Assembly (NCBI RefSeq): GCF_037325665.1
Contig: NC_090250.1
Span: forward strand, 39,323,127 to 39,387,126
Source of the DNA: Littorina saxatilis
Lineage: Eukaryota > Mollusca > Gastropoda > Littorinimorpha > Littorinidae
Length of the DNA stretch: 64,000 bases
Direction of reading: 5' to 3'
Part shown: positions 1 through 15,889 of the stretch, in pieces
How the letters are laid out: each line of letters begins with the position of its first letter
How positions within the stretch are numbered: the first letter of the stretch is position 1
Translations under genes and position numbers: made by a program
Notes under the pieces: generated by a model
Database searches by the model: none
What the model was told of the DNA's origin: nothing
The model's input: only the letters and a program-made list of their open reading frames with translations

Positions 1-3000
1 TGTGTAGGATTTGAACTCAGATTCCAAGTCTACTGCCACAACTTGCGTCTTCTTCTTGATGGCTTGTACCATTTTTTGAACCTTCTCGCTCACATCCTTG
101 TGACACTGATACATTAGGGTGAAGCCACCACTCGCTGGGTCATCCATAGATGTCACTTCTCCACCGTTTTTCCTGTTTTAATACAAACAAGCGTGTATGA
201 GAACCAACTCTTTAATTATAAGCTTCCTGACATCCTGCAAAAGGCAACAATAAGGACAAAAATGTTAATGACAACAGCAGCAACATATAGTCACTCTGAA
301 GAAAAATTTGAAGTAAATATAACAGTCAATCAACCATACTCATTTATTCACACATGCATTCAACCAACAAATCAACCAATCAAAGAAACTACATGTAAAA
401 TCAATGGATCAATGATTTCGCACACATATAATATATAAACAAAAACAACAATGATTTTCTGTGATTCTATGTGTAAAATAAATCAAATGATTTCACAATA
501 AAGACATTTTCAAATCATGATTCTATGCACAGTATGTGGAGCCGACCTATTAAACCAACCCCCACTCCCCTTCCCCAATCACACACCACCCCACCTTCCC
601 CAATTTCACCCCCCCCCCCCCCCCACCTTCCCCAATTCCACCCCCCCCCCCCCCCCCAATTTCACCCACCCCCGCACCTTCCCCAATTTCACCCACCCCC
701 GCACCCCCCACCTTCCCCAATTTTACCAACACCCCCACACACCCCCCCCCCCACCTTCCCCAATTTCACCCACCCCCCCCACCTTCCCCAATTTCACCCA
801 CCCCCCACCTTCCCCAATTTCACCCCCCCCCCCCCCACGCCCCACCAACCTACCCCAATTTCCCCCACCCCCCAACCCCAATTTCACCCACCTCCCCACC
901 ACCCACCCACCTTCCCCATTTCACCCACCCCCCACCCCTGATTTAAGACTCTTCTCTTTTAAGACCCCCCTCCCTGCTTTTTCAAGTTGTTTGTTCATAA
1001 TTAATTTCTGTACATTTAATTGACCTCAAGTTGAAGACTACATATTTCCTTTGTAAGACAGATTTTTCTTCAGAGGTCTTAAACGGGTGTTTCTTCTGTC
1101 AAATATTGAACCAGGAAGAAACATTTTCTTACCAGATCAAAATCAAAAAAACAAGAATGGTAGGTAAATGGAACGTTTATTATTGACAAAAGTTTAAAAT
1201 AAAAGTAATTTACTAATATTGTTTTTGGATCCTTACCAGATCAAGTTTTTCATCTCGTCCAGATTCTGAGTATACCACTGCCTGCACGCTCTATCCTCCT
1301 GGCCAGACAGCGTAAACCTGTTGGTGAAAACCTTGTATCTGCTCAGGTAGTCCTTCACTTCGGCCTTCACCTGGTCAAAATCCTTGCTGAAGCAGTGGAC
1401 AGTGACTGGATCAGCATCGCCGCTGGGCAAAGTTACGTGAAGTAGAGAAAACTTCTGCTCCAACTGTTGTTTAAAAGTTTGCAGTTGAGATGCAGCACAG
1501 CCATTTACCTAAAAAGTATAAAGAAACATATAGACATGCAACCTGCATTAGCACTAAACTTTTGTTTTTTCATTAATTAATGGAAAAAATGGTATACCCA
1601 TGTACTTCAAAACTGAAACATCTTCTCTAAAAAAAGAACACTGAGCTACATAAATTTGTTTACAGACTGGATATAAACACAAAACGTCAAAGCAAATTTG
1701 TCACTCTGGTAATATTCTTCAGCATGGAGGTTTTCAAGAAACTGAAGCAGTAAGAATATGTGACATGGAAAATAAAAGGTCACACGTACAAGAGCATGAA
1801 AAACACAAAAATCATACAATCAGGCCCTTTCCTTTCAGCCGACAAAAATTCACACAGCCGATAAACTTAAACATACTGACCTTCAATGACTTCAGGGTTG
1901 CTTTCATTCTAGCCAGGAACCGCTGTGCAGTTGTCACATCACTGCTGAGAGTGGCACACACAATGGTAGACTCCTGCAGGTCACAGGAACAACTGGGAGG
2001 ACACAGCTGCTGCAGGTATTTTTTTCCTGCAGGTGTCTGTAGAATCATGGTGACTGCAGGAAGAACAGGAAGGGTCTCCTCTTCCACACACTGCACAAAC
2101 AAGACAAAAACCAAGAAGGTGAACACAACATATCAGTCAGACAAGGTGTTTGTTAATTCTTCTGATCACACTGTGAGGTTGTGGCAGCAAGGCTGCTGCA
2201 TATAATTATAAGCAAGAATATTATAAGATGTTTGATGGGTTGTTGACAGACCAGCTTTTTTGTCGGTCCGAGGGGGAGCATATCGCCTTTTGTTTCATAT
2301 TTATTGACCAAGGCCGAAAGCCGCAGTCAATTGGAACTACTTGTTTCCGAAAAACTCCGAAAACCCCCGAAAACTCCGAAAACCCCCGAAAACCTCATCA
2401 GAAATTAAAAAAATTCATCCTTAGATCGTGTTTTGTTAATATTTGTTTTAAATCATAAGTTATAACTGCAACTTTCACAGTTCACGGCTTTATTTTCGTG
2501 TTTGTGAGAGGATTAACGAAGGAGCGGAAGCACTTAATCACATGATGTCATCAATATTTGTGCTTTTGAGTAACAAGAGTTACCTCCCTTGCATTGAAAT
2601 CGATGCATCGACTTTGTCAAAAATCCGGCTCTAAAAACAAAAATAAGGGTGCAAAAAGCATGAATCAGGCATGACTTCTAATAAACATGTCAAAAACTTC
2701 AAATTGAAGTGTAGATTTAGTCATTTTTGATGGGGTTTTCGGGAGTTTTCGGAGGTTTTCGGGGGTTTTCGGAGTCAAGTAGTACCCCGGTCAATAAATA
2801 TGAAAGAAAAGTCGATATGCCCCCCCGAGGACCGACAAAAAAGCTGGTCTGACAACAAACCACCAAACATCGTTTTTGTCATCATTTTGGTAGTGAGAAA
2901 ATAAGGGTACAATCAGCACAGGGAGCCATGCTTTGAAACATGAGTTCCGCTTTGATAACCACACGATTTCCATTCATTTAGGAACCTACCAGGGATCGCG

Positions 3001-6000
3001 CTAGGATTTTTCAAATTGCGTACGGCTTACGCAATGTCGGCAAAAAACCGCGTAAAGCAGAACCGATTTTGCGTCACACTATAACACAGTTAAATCATGA
3101 CGATGTGCGAAAAAACGAGGACAACTTTCGCTGCATGCCGTTTTGAATGAATCAAAGACAGGCTTGAACTGAAAGCGTCTCTCGGCCTAGATTTGGCGCC
3201 ACACACCCAGTGCATTTTGGGTGTATGTTCTGTTTCAGAAAACCGACTGGCGTTGCTTTGCGTCGCTTGCGACACTCTTATGCCGAGAGCTGTCACCTCA
3301 TTTTGTTTTATCCAAAACAGACTTTAGATTTGAACTCACGCGCTTGTGCTATCCCGTTTGATCCAGAACAGACTAGAGATTCTAAACTCGCGCGCGTATG
3401 CTATAGTCTGATTCAGTATTGGGATGTGCTGCTGAGCATGCCGTTTTGAATAGAAGTTGTTTTGCGTACGCGTTACGCATAATTAGCGCCGGGAAAATGC
3501 GTGGGCGGATTTTAAAACGCGTCAAATACGCAAAAAACATGCGTTAACGTGATCCCTGACCTACGCTAACAAGATGAAGTAGTTTTGTTTTTTGTTTACT
3601 TTTGCCAGTTTGCCAGTTCGTTTTTGGAACTTTGCAAAGCAGTGTCGTGTCGTCTGTTTAGGTCTGGCGAAACGCCAATGAAAAGAGCCGAATCCCCGAG
3701 CGTTTCTATTGGGTTTGCTTTTGATTATCCATGTATAACCTGCTTCCTGTAACTATGGTAACCGGGGATTTATTGCATGGGGAACATGAGATTTATTTCC
3801 CAGGTGCTTGTGAATGAAAACTCGTGAAAATGATGACAATTCATGCCTTATATTGTTCCAAGCAGTCACTCAGTCATAGAAATTAATATGTCCAACTCAA
3901 CTGCAGGAAAAAAACTTGTCTAAAAACATTTGTTGGTACATATATATGTCTGACCAGTCTGACAATATTTACAGGTTCAATAAAAACATTCTCTGAAAAG
4001 TCACAAATGAGCACACACACACACACAACAAAAAACAACAGACAAGTAGCTAAACAAAAACAAAACTTGATTTCTTACCTGGAGCTGTAATAGGAATTTG
4101 TCGTACATTTCTTGACTGCAGCAGAATTTGACAACACCCTCAGATTCACGAATCTGAACCTCGCCATAAGAGGATGTTTCCTTATCAACAAACGTGTGCA
4201 TGAGACACAATTTGTATGCCGGAAAAATCTCAGTACAAATCTTGAGGGGGGACGATGGTTTATTCTGCTGTTCAAGCATGCGATGCTTTTCTTTTTCTGT
4301 TTCCATCAGCGTCAGTCTCTGCTGTTCTAGCATGCGTTGATTTTCTTTTTCTGTTTCCATCAGTTTCAGTCTAAGCCACTCAAGTTCTTTATTATTGTCT
4401 AGATCTGATCCCTCCTTTGCCGTCGCTATTTTTTTATCCTGAAAATTTTGCCTTGAGAGTGTGCTTTGTCCGCAAGCTGAAGACTGGCCAGCAGTACCCC
4501 GGAACGGATCAACATCATGGAAGTGGGATATTGCAAAATCCGCATCTGGAGTCTCAAAGGTTTTGGTCTTGGAGCGACCAAAACCAAGCTGATCAGAACA
4601 GTCGTCGGCACGGGGAGACAAACTTTCAAAAGAAGGCCAAAGCTCTGCACGTTTGTCACGTCCCTGGTGATTGAGGCCTGGATTTGGCTGGCGGTTCCTG
4701 ACAAAGTCAAGGGCCACATCCTCCAGACACACTTCTCCTTCATCAAGGTTTCTGACACCACTGCCGTCTTCCCTCCCACTTGTTGCATCCTGAGAATATG
4801 GGGTGGCGTTGTCTCCAACAGATACCTCTCCATACCGTCCATGGGTGCTACAGATGCTACCCCTGCTGTCTTCCTTGCCAACCACAGAATCCTGTCCTGA
4901 AGACCTGCTGAAATATGGTGAGGCACAGTCATTTAAGAACGCATGCCTTCCATTGTCGTTCCAGATACCTTCTTTGTCTTTCGTCCCAACTGTTGGCCCG
5001 TGTCTTGCACCGCTTTGAGAATACGGTTTGCTCCTGACACCATCCCTGTTTTCCTTTTTCTTTACTGGATCCCCTTTGGAGGCACTGTGATGATATGGTG
5101 TGGCCTGGTCCCTCGGAGATACCTCCCCTGCAGCAGCGCTCCAAACGCTGCTGCTATCTTTCTTCCTAACCACTGGATCCTGACTTGTGACTCTGTGAGG
5201 TGAAGGTTGTGGTGGAGTGTTATCCCTCAGCAGCTGGCCGTGAAACTGCTCGTAGCAAGGTTCAACACGCACAGTGGTGCCTCTGCACGGTGTGTGTTCC
5301 TTTACTGCAAGCACACCCGCTGCCGCTGAAAACATTTATTTAACAAAAATGAATACTTCATCAGAAATAAATTGGTAAATGATGAGAGTGAGTTTTAATA
5401 ATTAGGCAAACAGAGAAACAAATAACAAGGATCACTCTGGTTCTGCACAAATGGTGGTTCAGTACGTAACCGCACAATGCTATTTTAGTGATGTTATTAT
5501 GGCTATTCTGGTTTTGACTCAGATCTCCTTTTGCTTAAGCTGTACATGGACTGCAGAACTGATATTTTCATGAAGGTACTGTATTCCTCACAATAAAACA
5601 ATTCCTCACAAACCTATAGCTGCAATGATTTTCCTCTACGCTCTAACTTAATAGTATGTATGACAGTACCGTTACGCAAGTGTCATTAGACAAGAGTGCT
5701 TTCATCCATATTTTAGCAAATGACGGGTTAATTAAACTCCAAGATTGGAAAAGGATTTTAACAAACACATGAGCCTCAATCTTGCATTGTCGTTCACTCT
5801 AGATTTAAGATCACTTTATTTTATACTTTATTACATGCAGTGACTTGCTATTTTTGTAGTCTAGAACTAAACGCGTATAAGAAGTAAAATCTGTTTCAAA
5901 GATGATAATTATATAACGCCATTCACCTTCATTAGTGTGCATCCTGCAGTAAAAACTCTGTTAGAAGGGTGACAGTGGTACCTGTCCTACGAGGCCCTTT

Positions 6001-7074
6001 CAGTCAGACTCAGGATGTGTCCAAATAATTGAGACTTTCAACTGTTAATTAGTAAGTACAAAAATCTTAATCCAGGAGATCTTTACGAACACTGCATAGT
6101 ACGTTCTTCGCAGTTAGCAGGTATGAAATTTTCCTGCTTTTGATTCCACTGTCAATGTAAAGCAATTGTGAAACATTGTCTAATCACTGGTATCCCTGCT
6201 CAAGTAATTTAACTCACAAAAACCTACCTTCAGTGGAGGCAAACGTGACGACGGCCATGCCCCACTCATCGTGTATTGTACACTCTGTCACCTCCTCCTC
6301 TCCGCCCCCCGCCTCAGCACTCTCAAAGTAGAACAGAAGGTTGTCGCTGCTTACAGATGAATTGACGCCTCGGACAACAACTGATGATGGTTGGCTCTTG
6401 ACCAGTAAGAATTTAAGTGGAAAACGTTGAGTTTGGCAGTTGCTTTCAGCATTCTGGATATGCAGATCTGCACACAACAAAATCCCCATTGCCTTATGTA
6501 GCCTGGTCATGAACATCAAATCAAATCAGTCAAACCCATTGGTCACTCTCCCACAATCTTACTGCACATTCTCACCACTCTGTCAAGAACACACTGATGG
6601 GAACACACACTCAATTAAAAATGAAGCAATGTCCATCGGCATCGCAATTATGTTTGTTGGCATCTTAATTGCAGATTAGGTTGTGCAGTCTCAACTCATA
6701 TTCATGCAGGGGTGTCATTGGTTTACAGTGTTTTGCATCAGTAAATGTTCATATCTGTTCCATTGTTTGAAATAAACAAAATAAAAAATTGCAAGACCTG
6801 CAAAACTTTCTCAGAAGCTCATGCAGTGATTCGTGTATTCATGGATGATCAACAACAGCATTTACACACAGTTTGAATCAATCCACTATCACTGCTGTTG
6901 ACTGCGATCTTTCACACTGTACGTACCTGTGAGCGGTTGTGCGAACGTGAGAAGTGCAGTGTGTGATATACCGCTGAAAAACTCTACACCCGCCTCTTCA
7001 TCAGCAATGTCCGCTTCTGTCGCAACCTCTATGAAGTTGACCAGCATGTCTTGTGACCAGTCTCCAGGAATATT
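1..7074 (-). CDS. PARP14/PARP10-like protein, partial (six exons, 3' part outside window)
   Basis: Seen: six exons joined by GT-AG introns with matching phases, in transcript order 7074-6927, 6467-6228, 5325-4079, 2090-1881, 1508-1237 and 172 to the left edge. The joined frame is open throughout. It contains an RRM of the type found in PARP14, PARP10 and NMI/IFP35 proteins (SSVVVRGVN, then YFESAEAGGG and MAVVTFAS), a long polar low-complexity stretch, and then alpha/beta KH-like repeats. Known: PARP14-class proteins place RRM and KH-like repeats ahead of macrodomains and an ART catalytic domain and work in ADP-ribosylation and innate immunity. Inferred: the catalytic end lies left of the window. 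The 5' end is unsettled: exon 7074 starts in phase 0 after a clear TTTTACTTGCACAG acceptor, and the only upstream candidate first exon (14531-14667) ends in phase 2. Introns hold MITEs, a C-rich minisatellite and a LINE fragment. Confidence 0.66.
173..1236 (-). other. Intron of the PARP14-like gene with C-rich minisatellite
   Basis: The intron is bounded by donor ATCTG|GTAAGG (1236 downwards) and acceptor TTAAAACAG (ending at 173). It contains the C-rich minisatellite at about 545-945 and otherwise AT-rich sequence. The proline-rich frames across it are an effect of the repeat and are not genes. Confidence 0.6.
545..945. repeat. C-rich minisatellite (unit ~28-30 bp)
   Basis: Tandem, irregular copies of a unit resembling CACCTTCCCCAATTTCACCC followed by 5-15 more C. 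On the minus strand, the sense strand of the surrounding gene, this gives repeated G runs of 4-15 bases separated by short loops. Runs of C up to ~17 interrupt it. Confidence 0.85.
2226..2876. mobile_element. Long-TIR non-autonomous DNA element (family D)
   Basis: About 150 bp at 2226-2375 recurs inverted at about 2735-2876. Both arms run from GATGTTTG through ACAGACCAGCTTTTTTGTCG, then CATATTTATTGACC, and finish in short tandem GAAAACCCCC/GGGGGTTTTC blocks. Related sequence recurs at 47440-47525, 54040-54190 and 55893-55925. No transposase frame lies inside. It sits in the PARP14-like intron 2091-4078. Confidence 0.7.
2990..3558. mobile_element. CAGGGATC-ended MITE with 6-bp target duplication
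   Basis: The 569-bp element starts CAGGGATCGCGCTA and ends with the inverse of CAGGGATCACGTTA. The direct repeat ACCTAC lies at both sides (2984-2989 and 3559-3564). The interior is rich in ACGC/GCGT words (TGCGTACGCGTTACGCA). It is non-coding and lies in an intron of the PARP14-like gene. Confidence 0.75.
4079..5325 (-). CDS. Large low-complexity exon of the PARP14-like gene, ending in coiled coil and KH-like start
   Basis: This 1247-base exon follows acceptor ATGTTTTCAG and ends at LLQLQ|GTAAG. Most of it encodes polar, probably disordered sequence with loosely repeated 'DPVVRKKDSS', 'DPVKKKENRD' and 'DSVVGKEDSR' blocks spaced about 40 residues apart, which look like a decayed internal amino-acid repeat. 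Near the end come two copies of LMETEKE(N/K)(Q/H)RMLEQQ, a short coiled coil, followed by an alpha/beta segment (EIFPAYKLCLMHTFVDKE, then VKFCCSQEMYDKFLLQLQ) that resembles the start of a KH-like repeat. Nothing in the disordered part is recognisable. Confidence 0.66.
5326..6227 (-). other. Intron of the PARP14-like gene, no feature seen
   Basis: AT-rich sequence between acceptor ATGTTTTCAG and donor GAAG|GTAGG. No repeat, TIR or coding frame could be recognised. Confidence 0.5.
6228..6467 (-). CDS. RRM exon of the PARP14-like gene
   Basis: The 240-base exon is bounded by acceptor TTGTGTGCAG and donor GAAG|GTAGG. It begins ADLHIQNAES after the join and ends VVTFASTEG. It holds the RRM strand-1 motif (SVVVRGVN), the helix with YFESAEAGGG and the strand carrying VTFAS. 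The glycine-rich run after FES is the hallmark of PARP14-family RRMs, and this is the strongest single piece of evidence for the family call. Entry and exit phases (1 and 1) match both neighbouring exons. Confidence 0.7.
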
Positions 7075-7719
7075 CTGTGCAAGTAAAACAACATGATCAG
7101 ATTTTGGGATTGCATTCATAGGGGAACAAACACACACAAAAACAGAGACATGCATGCAGTGAATGGAGTGATAAACACTGATATGTCAGAATAGTAATAA
7201 TAGTAATAATAACTACACTTTATTGTCCATTAAAATTAATACATTAAAACGGAAAATTGTCTAACCTGCCTGTCAATGATTATAAAATACACATCGAAAT
7301 AAGAATTACAAGAACATTCAAAGGATGCACATAAAACACATAAATTGAATTAGCAGGGGCACCAGTATTGCAACTAACCGTTACTCTGTGCAGTGTCAAA
7401 TATATATATATATATATATATATAACACATTACAATACTGTATTAAATGAGCTGATTCGATCATCTTAATATGTACATGTATCACCATCAGAATAATCAT
7501 TGCACTACCGTGATGTTTACTTCATTATCGCATGGAGCTGTCACAATAAAATAAAATGAACAGTCACATTAACATATCACAGAATCAGGTTACATGTACT
7601 GTAATTCGCGCGAGAACACATGTGCGCGCGCACATTCATTTATGCATGCAACACGCATGCATTCTCACACACACACACACACACACACACTATAGACACG
7701 TGTTCCTCCTATACTAATA

Positions 7720-8095
7720 CTTTTTTCTGCAGCTGACCAGCCTCTACAGGATACAAGAAGAATTTAGAATGGTGACTGCAGAAGGAATGAATGACTTCTT
7801 GAACTGGTTCTTACGTGCCTAAGAGACCTTAAATCGTTTACAGGAAGGGAGAATTTGAAAACACAGTGTAAGAGGATGGTTGGGATCACAGACAATTTTG
7901 ATACCTTTTCGCTTCATGGCAACCTGGTAGAGACTGGTCAGCTGTTTTGGGGGTTAATTGCCCAGCTAGTTTGCTGGCCGACCCAACAATGCGGTGCAGT
8001 TTGGCTTTGTTTTTTACATTGATAGTGCCATACCATGTCACAATGTTAAAAACTAAAATGCTTTCAATCAGGCTGCGATTTAAACAAGTTCCGAA
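7720..8095 (-). mobile_element. LINE 3' fragment (reverse transcriptase C-terminus, degenerate)
   Basis: Read on the minus strand from about 8085, one frame gives ESILVFNIVTWYGTINVKNK followed by AKLHRIVGSASKLAG. This is the familiar C-terminal motif of LINE ORF2 proteins of the type abundant in fish and molluscs (SxxTFxxxxWYGNxxVKNKxKLxRVV). Later parts (LRSLRHVRTS, FKKSFIP-like) lie in shifted frames, so the copy is decayed. It lies in the region upstream of the first in-phase PARP14-like exon. Confidence 0.6.
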
Positions 8096-8099
8096 ACAT

Positions 8100-9520
8100 T
8101 AATTACACTTTGACTGACATTGAAATAATTATTTTAACTTCCTGAGAAGAAAAATTCTTTGCTGTGCTATATACAGCGAGAACATGATATAATAGTGATA
8201 TATGTTGCAGACTCAGCACGGTCATTGTTCAGACATTTCTCATAATAACAGTGACAGCTAATTGCTTAATACGTACACTACATACTAATACGTAATTCAT
8301 ACATATATATATACATTACAATACATACAGCGCCAGAATGATTGCCAAGATATAAACATATGTTAACAAGTATCCCTCGCAGGTGTCAAGATTGCCACAT
8401 GACTCAAATCAAGTACACAATGTACAGCGGAACGCCCATTTTAAGATCACATCCCCATGCACCCCCAACCCCCTTAAAGACATTGCTTTCTGATAGTTTA
8501 TGTTCACACTCTTTTAAATATGTTCCTCCGGAGCTCCATTTTAATACTAATTCATACTTCTTTTGAGGACTGCATGGTTTTCTCGGATTTTTAGAGACCT
8601 TAAAAAGAGGATTTCACTGCACATGCAGCATCTACACTAGCCAAGTGAGGACGTGACATGCACAGCACCTACCTGTGTCTGTCTGCTCCTAGCTCTTACA
8701 GTTATGTATATATATATGTTAAATTCATTGAGCATGCAGTACGAATCTGCATCTGCATCTGCATGGGTAACGCCGGCAGAATCCAAAACTTTGGCTTAGT
8801 ACCGGCGGAACTGGGGAGAGCACTAATTAGGGTTTGTACTGCCTTCTAATAAGGCAGCACTGACGAAAACTGTCAACTATAGTTAATTAACTAATCAATG
8901 CAGTATAGTTTCTGAATATGTATTGAAACTTAGGACATAGTTTTTGAGAATGGTTAACTAAGAGAACTGAAGATCACATTTCGAAACAACTACGAAGTTA
9001 CGCAATTTGAACGGTTTGTTCTGGAAAGGCAGTAACGTGAAACTGCAAATTTACTATTGAAATTAAGCTTGAGGAAACCGCCTGGTTTTTGGAATGGAGA
9101 ATTTCCATCCAATAGCAATGTCCAAGAGAGCAACAAGAATGGTCTGTTTCATCTTTATATTTCAATCGGAAAGGCTATGGATGTGTCTAGGCGAAACATC
9201 AACTTAGCCCCAGAACTAGATTAGTTTGAATAACGAAAGAAACTTGAAGTTGAACCAATTACCCGAACAACCATTTTCCTCCTCCATAGTTCGTTCGTCC
9301 CTGCCATAGTGTAGCAGGGAAGCTGTATTACTTGACACAACTTCACTACCTCGCAATTAGGTGGAAAATGGCTTCTTCTTGGTTTCTTTTTCGATTCCCA
9401 AAATCTGGGAATTCCCCAATGAGCCAAATCCAGAACCGAAAGTACAATACATTAGCGGAAGTAAGAACGACAACTCTGACGATATTCTCAAAACAGGCTT
9501 TTTGCTGTTGAAAACTTAGA
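8100..9520. other. Unassigned AT-rich stretch upstream of R1 copy 1
   Basis: No convincing exon, TIR pair or repeat could be recognised. It contains short TA and CATCTG repeats (about 8740-8765) and scattered stop codons in all frames. If the PARP14-like gene really starts at 14.6 kb, a small phase-fixing exon could hide here, but I could not identify one. Confidence 0.4.
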
Positions 9521-10369
9521 ACAAGTCGCGTAAGGCGAAAATACAACATTTAGTCAAGTAGCAGTCGAACTCACAGAATGAAACTGAACGCAACGCAACG
9601 CAGCAAGACCGTATACTCGTAGCATCGTCACTCCACCGCCCGTGGCAAAGGCAGTGAAATTGACAAGAAGAGGGGGGTATTCGTTGCACGCTTTTCTGTA
9701 CCTCTCTTCGTTTTAACTTTCTGAGCGTGTTTTTAATCCAAACATATCATATCTATATGTTTTTGGAATCAGGAACCGACAAGGAATAAGATGAAAGTGT
9801 TTTTAAATTGATTTCGAAAAAGAAATTTTGATCATAATTTTTATATATTTAATTTTCAGAGCTTGTTTTTAATCCAAATATAACATATTTATATGTTTTT
9901 GGAATCAGAAAATGATGGAGAATAAGGTGAACGTAAATTTGGATCGTTTTATAAAACAAATTTTTTTTTTACAATTTTCAGATTTTTACTGACCAAAGTC
10001 ATCAATTAATTTTTAAGCCACCAAGCTGAAATGCAATACCGAAGTCCGGGCTTCGTCGAACATTACCCGACCAAAATTTCAACCAATTTGGTTGAAAAAT
10101 GAGGGCGTGACAGTGCCGCCTCAACTTTCACGAAAAGCCGGATATGACGTCATCAAAGACATTTATCGAAAAAATGAAAAACACGTCTGAGGATATCATA
10201 CCCAGGAACTCTCATGTCAAATTTCATAAAGATCGGTCTAGTAGTTTAGTCTGAATCGCTCTACACACACACACACACGCACAGACACACACACATACAC
10301 CACGACCCTCGTCTCGATTCCCCCCTCGATGTTAAAAAATTTAGTCATAACTTGACTAAATGTAAAAAA
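9521..10369 (+). mobile_element. R1 repeat, copy 1
   Basis: Starts ACAAGTCGCGTAAGGCGAAA and ends ACTTGACTAAATGTAAAAA. Fixed landmarks are CATTTAGTCAAGTAG near the start, two ATATGTTTTTGGAATCA blocks, TATGACGTCATCAAAGACAT, a CA-rich run and CACGACCCTCGTCTCGATTC. The 5' ACATTTAGTCAAGT and 3' ACTTGACTAAATGT form a subterminal inverted repeat. It has no long frame and looks non-autonomous. Confidence 0.85.
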
Positions 10370-10449
10370 GAACATCATGACTTGCATTAGCATAGCTTGA
10401 TAAATACCCGGGATAAAATCATTTAGCGTTTTATTATATGGAACTGACC

Positions 10450-11225
10450 TGTTTGGTTATTTAAAAAACGTATTAGTATTGATGATTCTGTTGTTCCCTC
10501 GTATAAATACACATCTGATCGAAAATCAGATATTATCCATTGCAGACTGAGATTGAGGATCAGCAATCTAAATAGTGATCTATTTGACAGACATTTAATT
10601 CCCGACCCGTCATGCACTTGTGGTTATCGTGTTGAAAATGCGGAGCACTATATTTTTCATTGCCCCTTATCTCTTCAAATACGTGAAGTCACCTTGTCAA
10701 CACTGCCCAACTATGATTTGCTAACCGCTGATGATTTTCTGTATGGCAATAGAGACAAGTCAGACAGCGAAAATGCATTGATATTTGACCAGTTATTCAG
10801 GTTTATCTTATTAAGCAAACGTTTTGAATAATGAATGCATTTATCTCATCCATGTTCGAAACGACCATGTGCAGTACTGTTTACATTTCCTTGTTCTGCA
10901 TGGTAGTATTCTATTTTCAACCATGTGGAAGTCATTGTATGCGTGTGTGTGCGAGTGAGTGTGCGAGCGCGTGTGACTGTACTGTTGTTAGTTTAGCATT
11001 GTTTTTTTTTTCTTTTGTTTTTTTTTCCCTTTTATTGTTACATGTTTGTCTACCATAATTTACCATTATTATCAAGTTTTGACATTATTTCAAATTTGTT
11101 ATATTAAAATCGTCCGCCAAATTTCACTTGCTTTTAAGAGTACGCTTATAAGCCTAGCTTGTTGTGCTCCATGTTCCTTATTTCATGTATGCGGTAATAG
11201 TACCAATGGAATTTATTGAATAAAC
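10450..11225 (+). mobile_element. LINE 3' fragment with ORF2 C-terminal CCHC-like finger and 3' UTR
   Basis: An open frame runs from about 10453 to the stop at 10829-10831. It includes HCRLRLRISNLNSDLFDRHL then PDPSCTCGYRVENAEHYIFH followed by C. The CxCGxxxExxxHxxxxC pattern is the conserved C-terminal zinc motif of many LINE ORF2 proteins. After the stop come about 390 bases of 3' UTR, rich in GT and T, ending GAATTTATTGAATAAACTTG. Upstream reverse transcriptase and endonuclease parts are missing, as in 5'-truncated copies. The exact clade cannot be decided by eye. Confidence 0.75.
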
Positions 11226-11872
11226 TTGTTTAAACCAACTGACCTGTTTTCCCACTCCACCGCGAACAGTGCGCTGCCATAAGACAAGGGAGCTAACGTC
11301 GTATGCCAGTGGTTGGACGAATTGAGGCTGTGCGCTCCCTTGCCCTTACATTGGCGATACGACCTGCGGCCGTGCTGGACCGTCGGGAGTGCGTGTCGTT
11401 GTTGTTGTTTCACCTCCACGTCAGTTAACCCCTTTTTGCCGAGATTTTTTTTTTCTTGCGTTTTTTAATAGCAAATAAAATTCTAAGACACAATATGTAT
11501 TTCTTTTCTGATTTTTTTTACTTTTTCTTGTGTCTACAGCATTTTTTTCAAGCGTCCTTTAAAAAGGACGCTAGGATCGAGAGGGTAGAGGTTTATCAAA
11601 CATATACAATAGTGAAAGGAACAAGTTTCTAAAAGTTTTCAATGAAATTTATTAACACAAACACTTGTTTTCAAAAAAGTTTTTAACTTTCGGTTTATAA
11701 ACAATACAAAGTAACGGATTAACTGTCCATTATTTTTAAAAAATAAACAAACAAAAAAACAAAAACAACCTCTGAACATGGTGCAAGTCACTCTCCTGTT
11801 ACCCTGCCAATGTGAATAATCTGTGCAAACAAAATTGCTTTCATTGTGAGTGGTCAAGTGGTCAGTTACCGA

Positions 11873-15202
<3,330 letters not shown>

Positions 15203-15889
15203 CTTGATCTGCTCAGCATGTGGATTTTGAATGCTGTCCACCATGACACTTTACTGCTAAGAGAGATAACTTTCTCCAACTCAGCTTCTGAAACGTTGTT
15301 ACCTCCCTTACACCAATCAGTGACTTAGACCTTTCTCAGAGTCTGTGTTGTAAATCAGGTGGGGAAAATGTAAGCGTCCTTTTTAAAGGACGCCAGGCTT
15401 AAATGGGTTTTAAAGTAACAGCTGTGCTCATTGCCACATTGCGAAGATCGCTTGTTGATTGTGAACGTTTGAACTGTATAAGTGCAGCCTGTCCGACAGC
15501 ACTGAAGCAGTGGCTGTGTTGTTTTGTCACACAGTTTGTTTTTTTGTTTTTATAATCGAAATCAGTTCAAACATAAAACCAAAAAGCAATAAGTAATGAC
15601 TCAAAACAAAGCAACAGTTCTACGTGTTAACTGAAATAAACGTATCACATAGGCCAATGTGTAACATGTAGGCTACACACCGGCCGCTTGGGACGCAAAC
15701 TTAGGCTACAATTGATGAACTACGACGAGATTTCTTGCAAGTTAACTTATTGAATGAAGAAAGGAATTATGTACACTGTACAAATAATTATATATACCAT
15801 TATAATAATTTTTGCAATAGTACATATCTTACTCTTTGAGGAGCGAGATTTTTGTTGGATGGGGTATCAGTCTTCTATTACTTAGTTAG

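Noticed and set aside
517-1023. Long proline-rich frame on the plus strand
   Set aside because: It is a reading of the C-rich minisatellite; frames are open on both strands and there is no domain.
10423-10617. Minus-strand frame over the LINE fragment
   Set aside because: The plus strand carries the conserved CxCGxxxExxxHxxxxC motif; the minus frame is a shadow.
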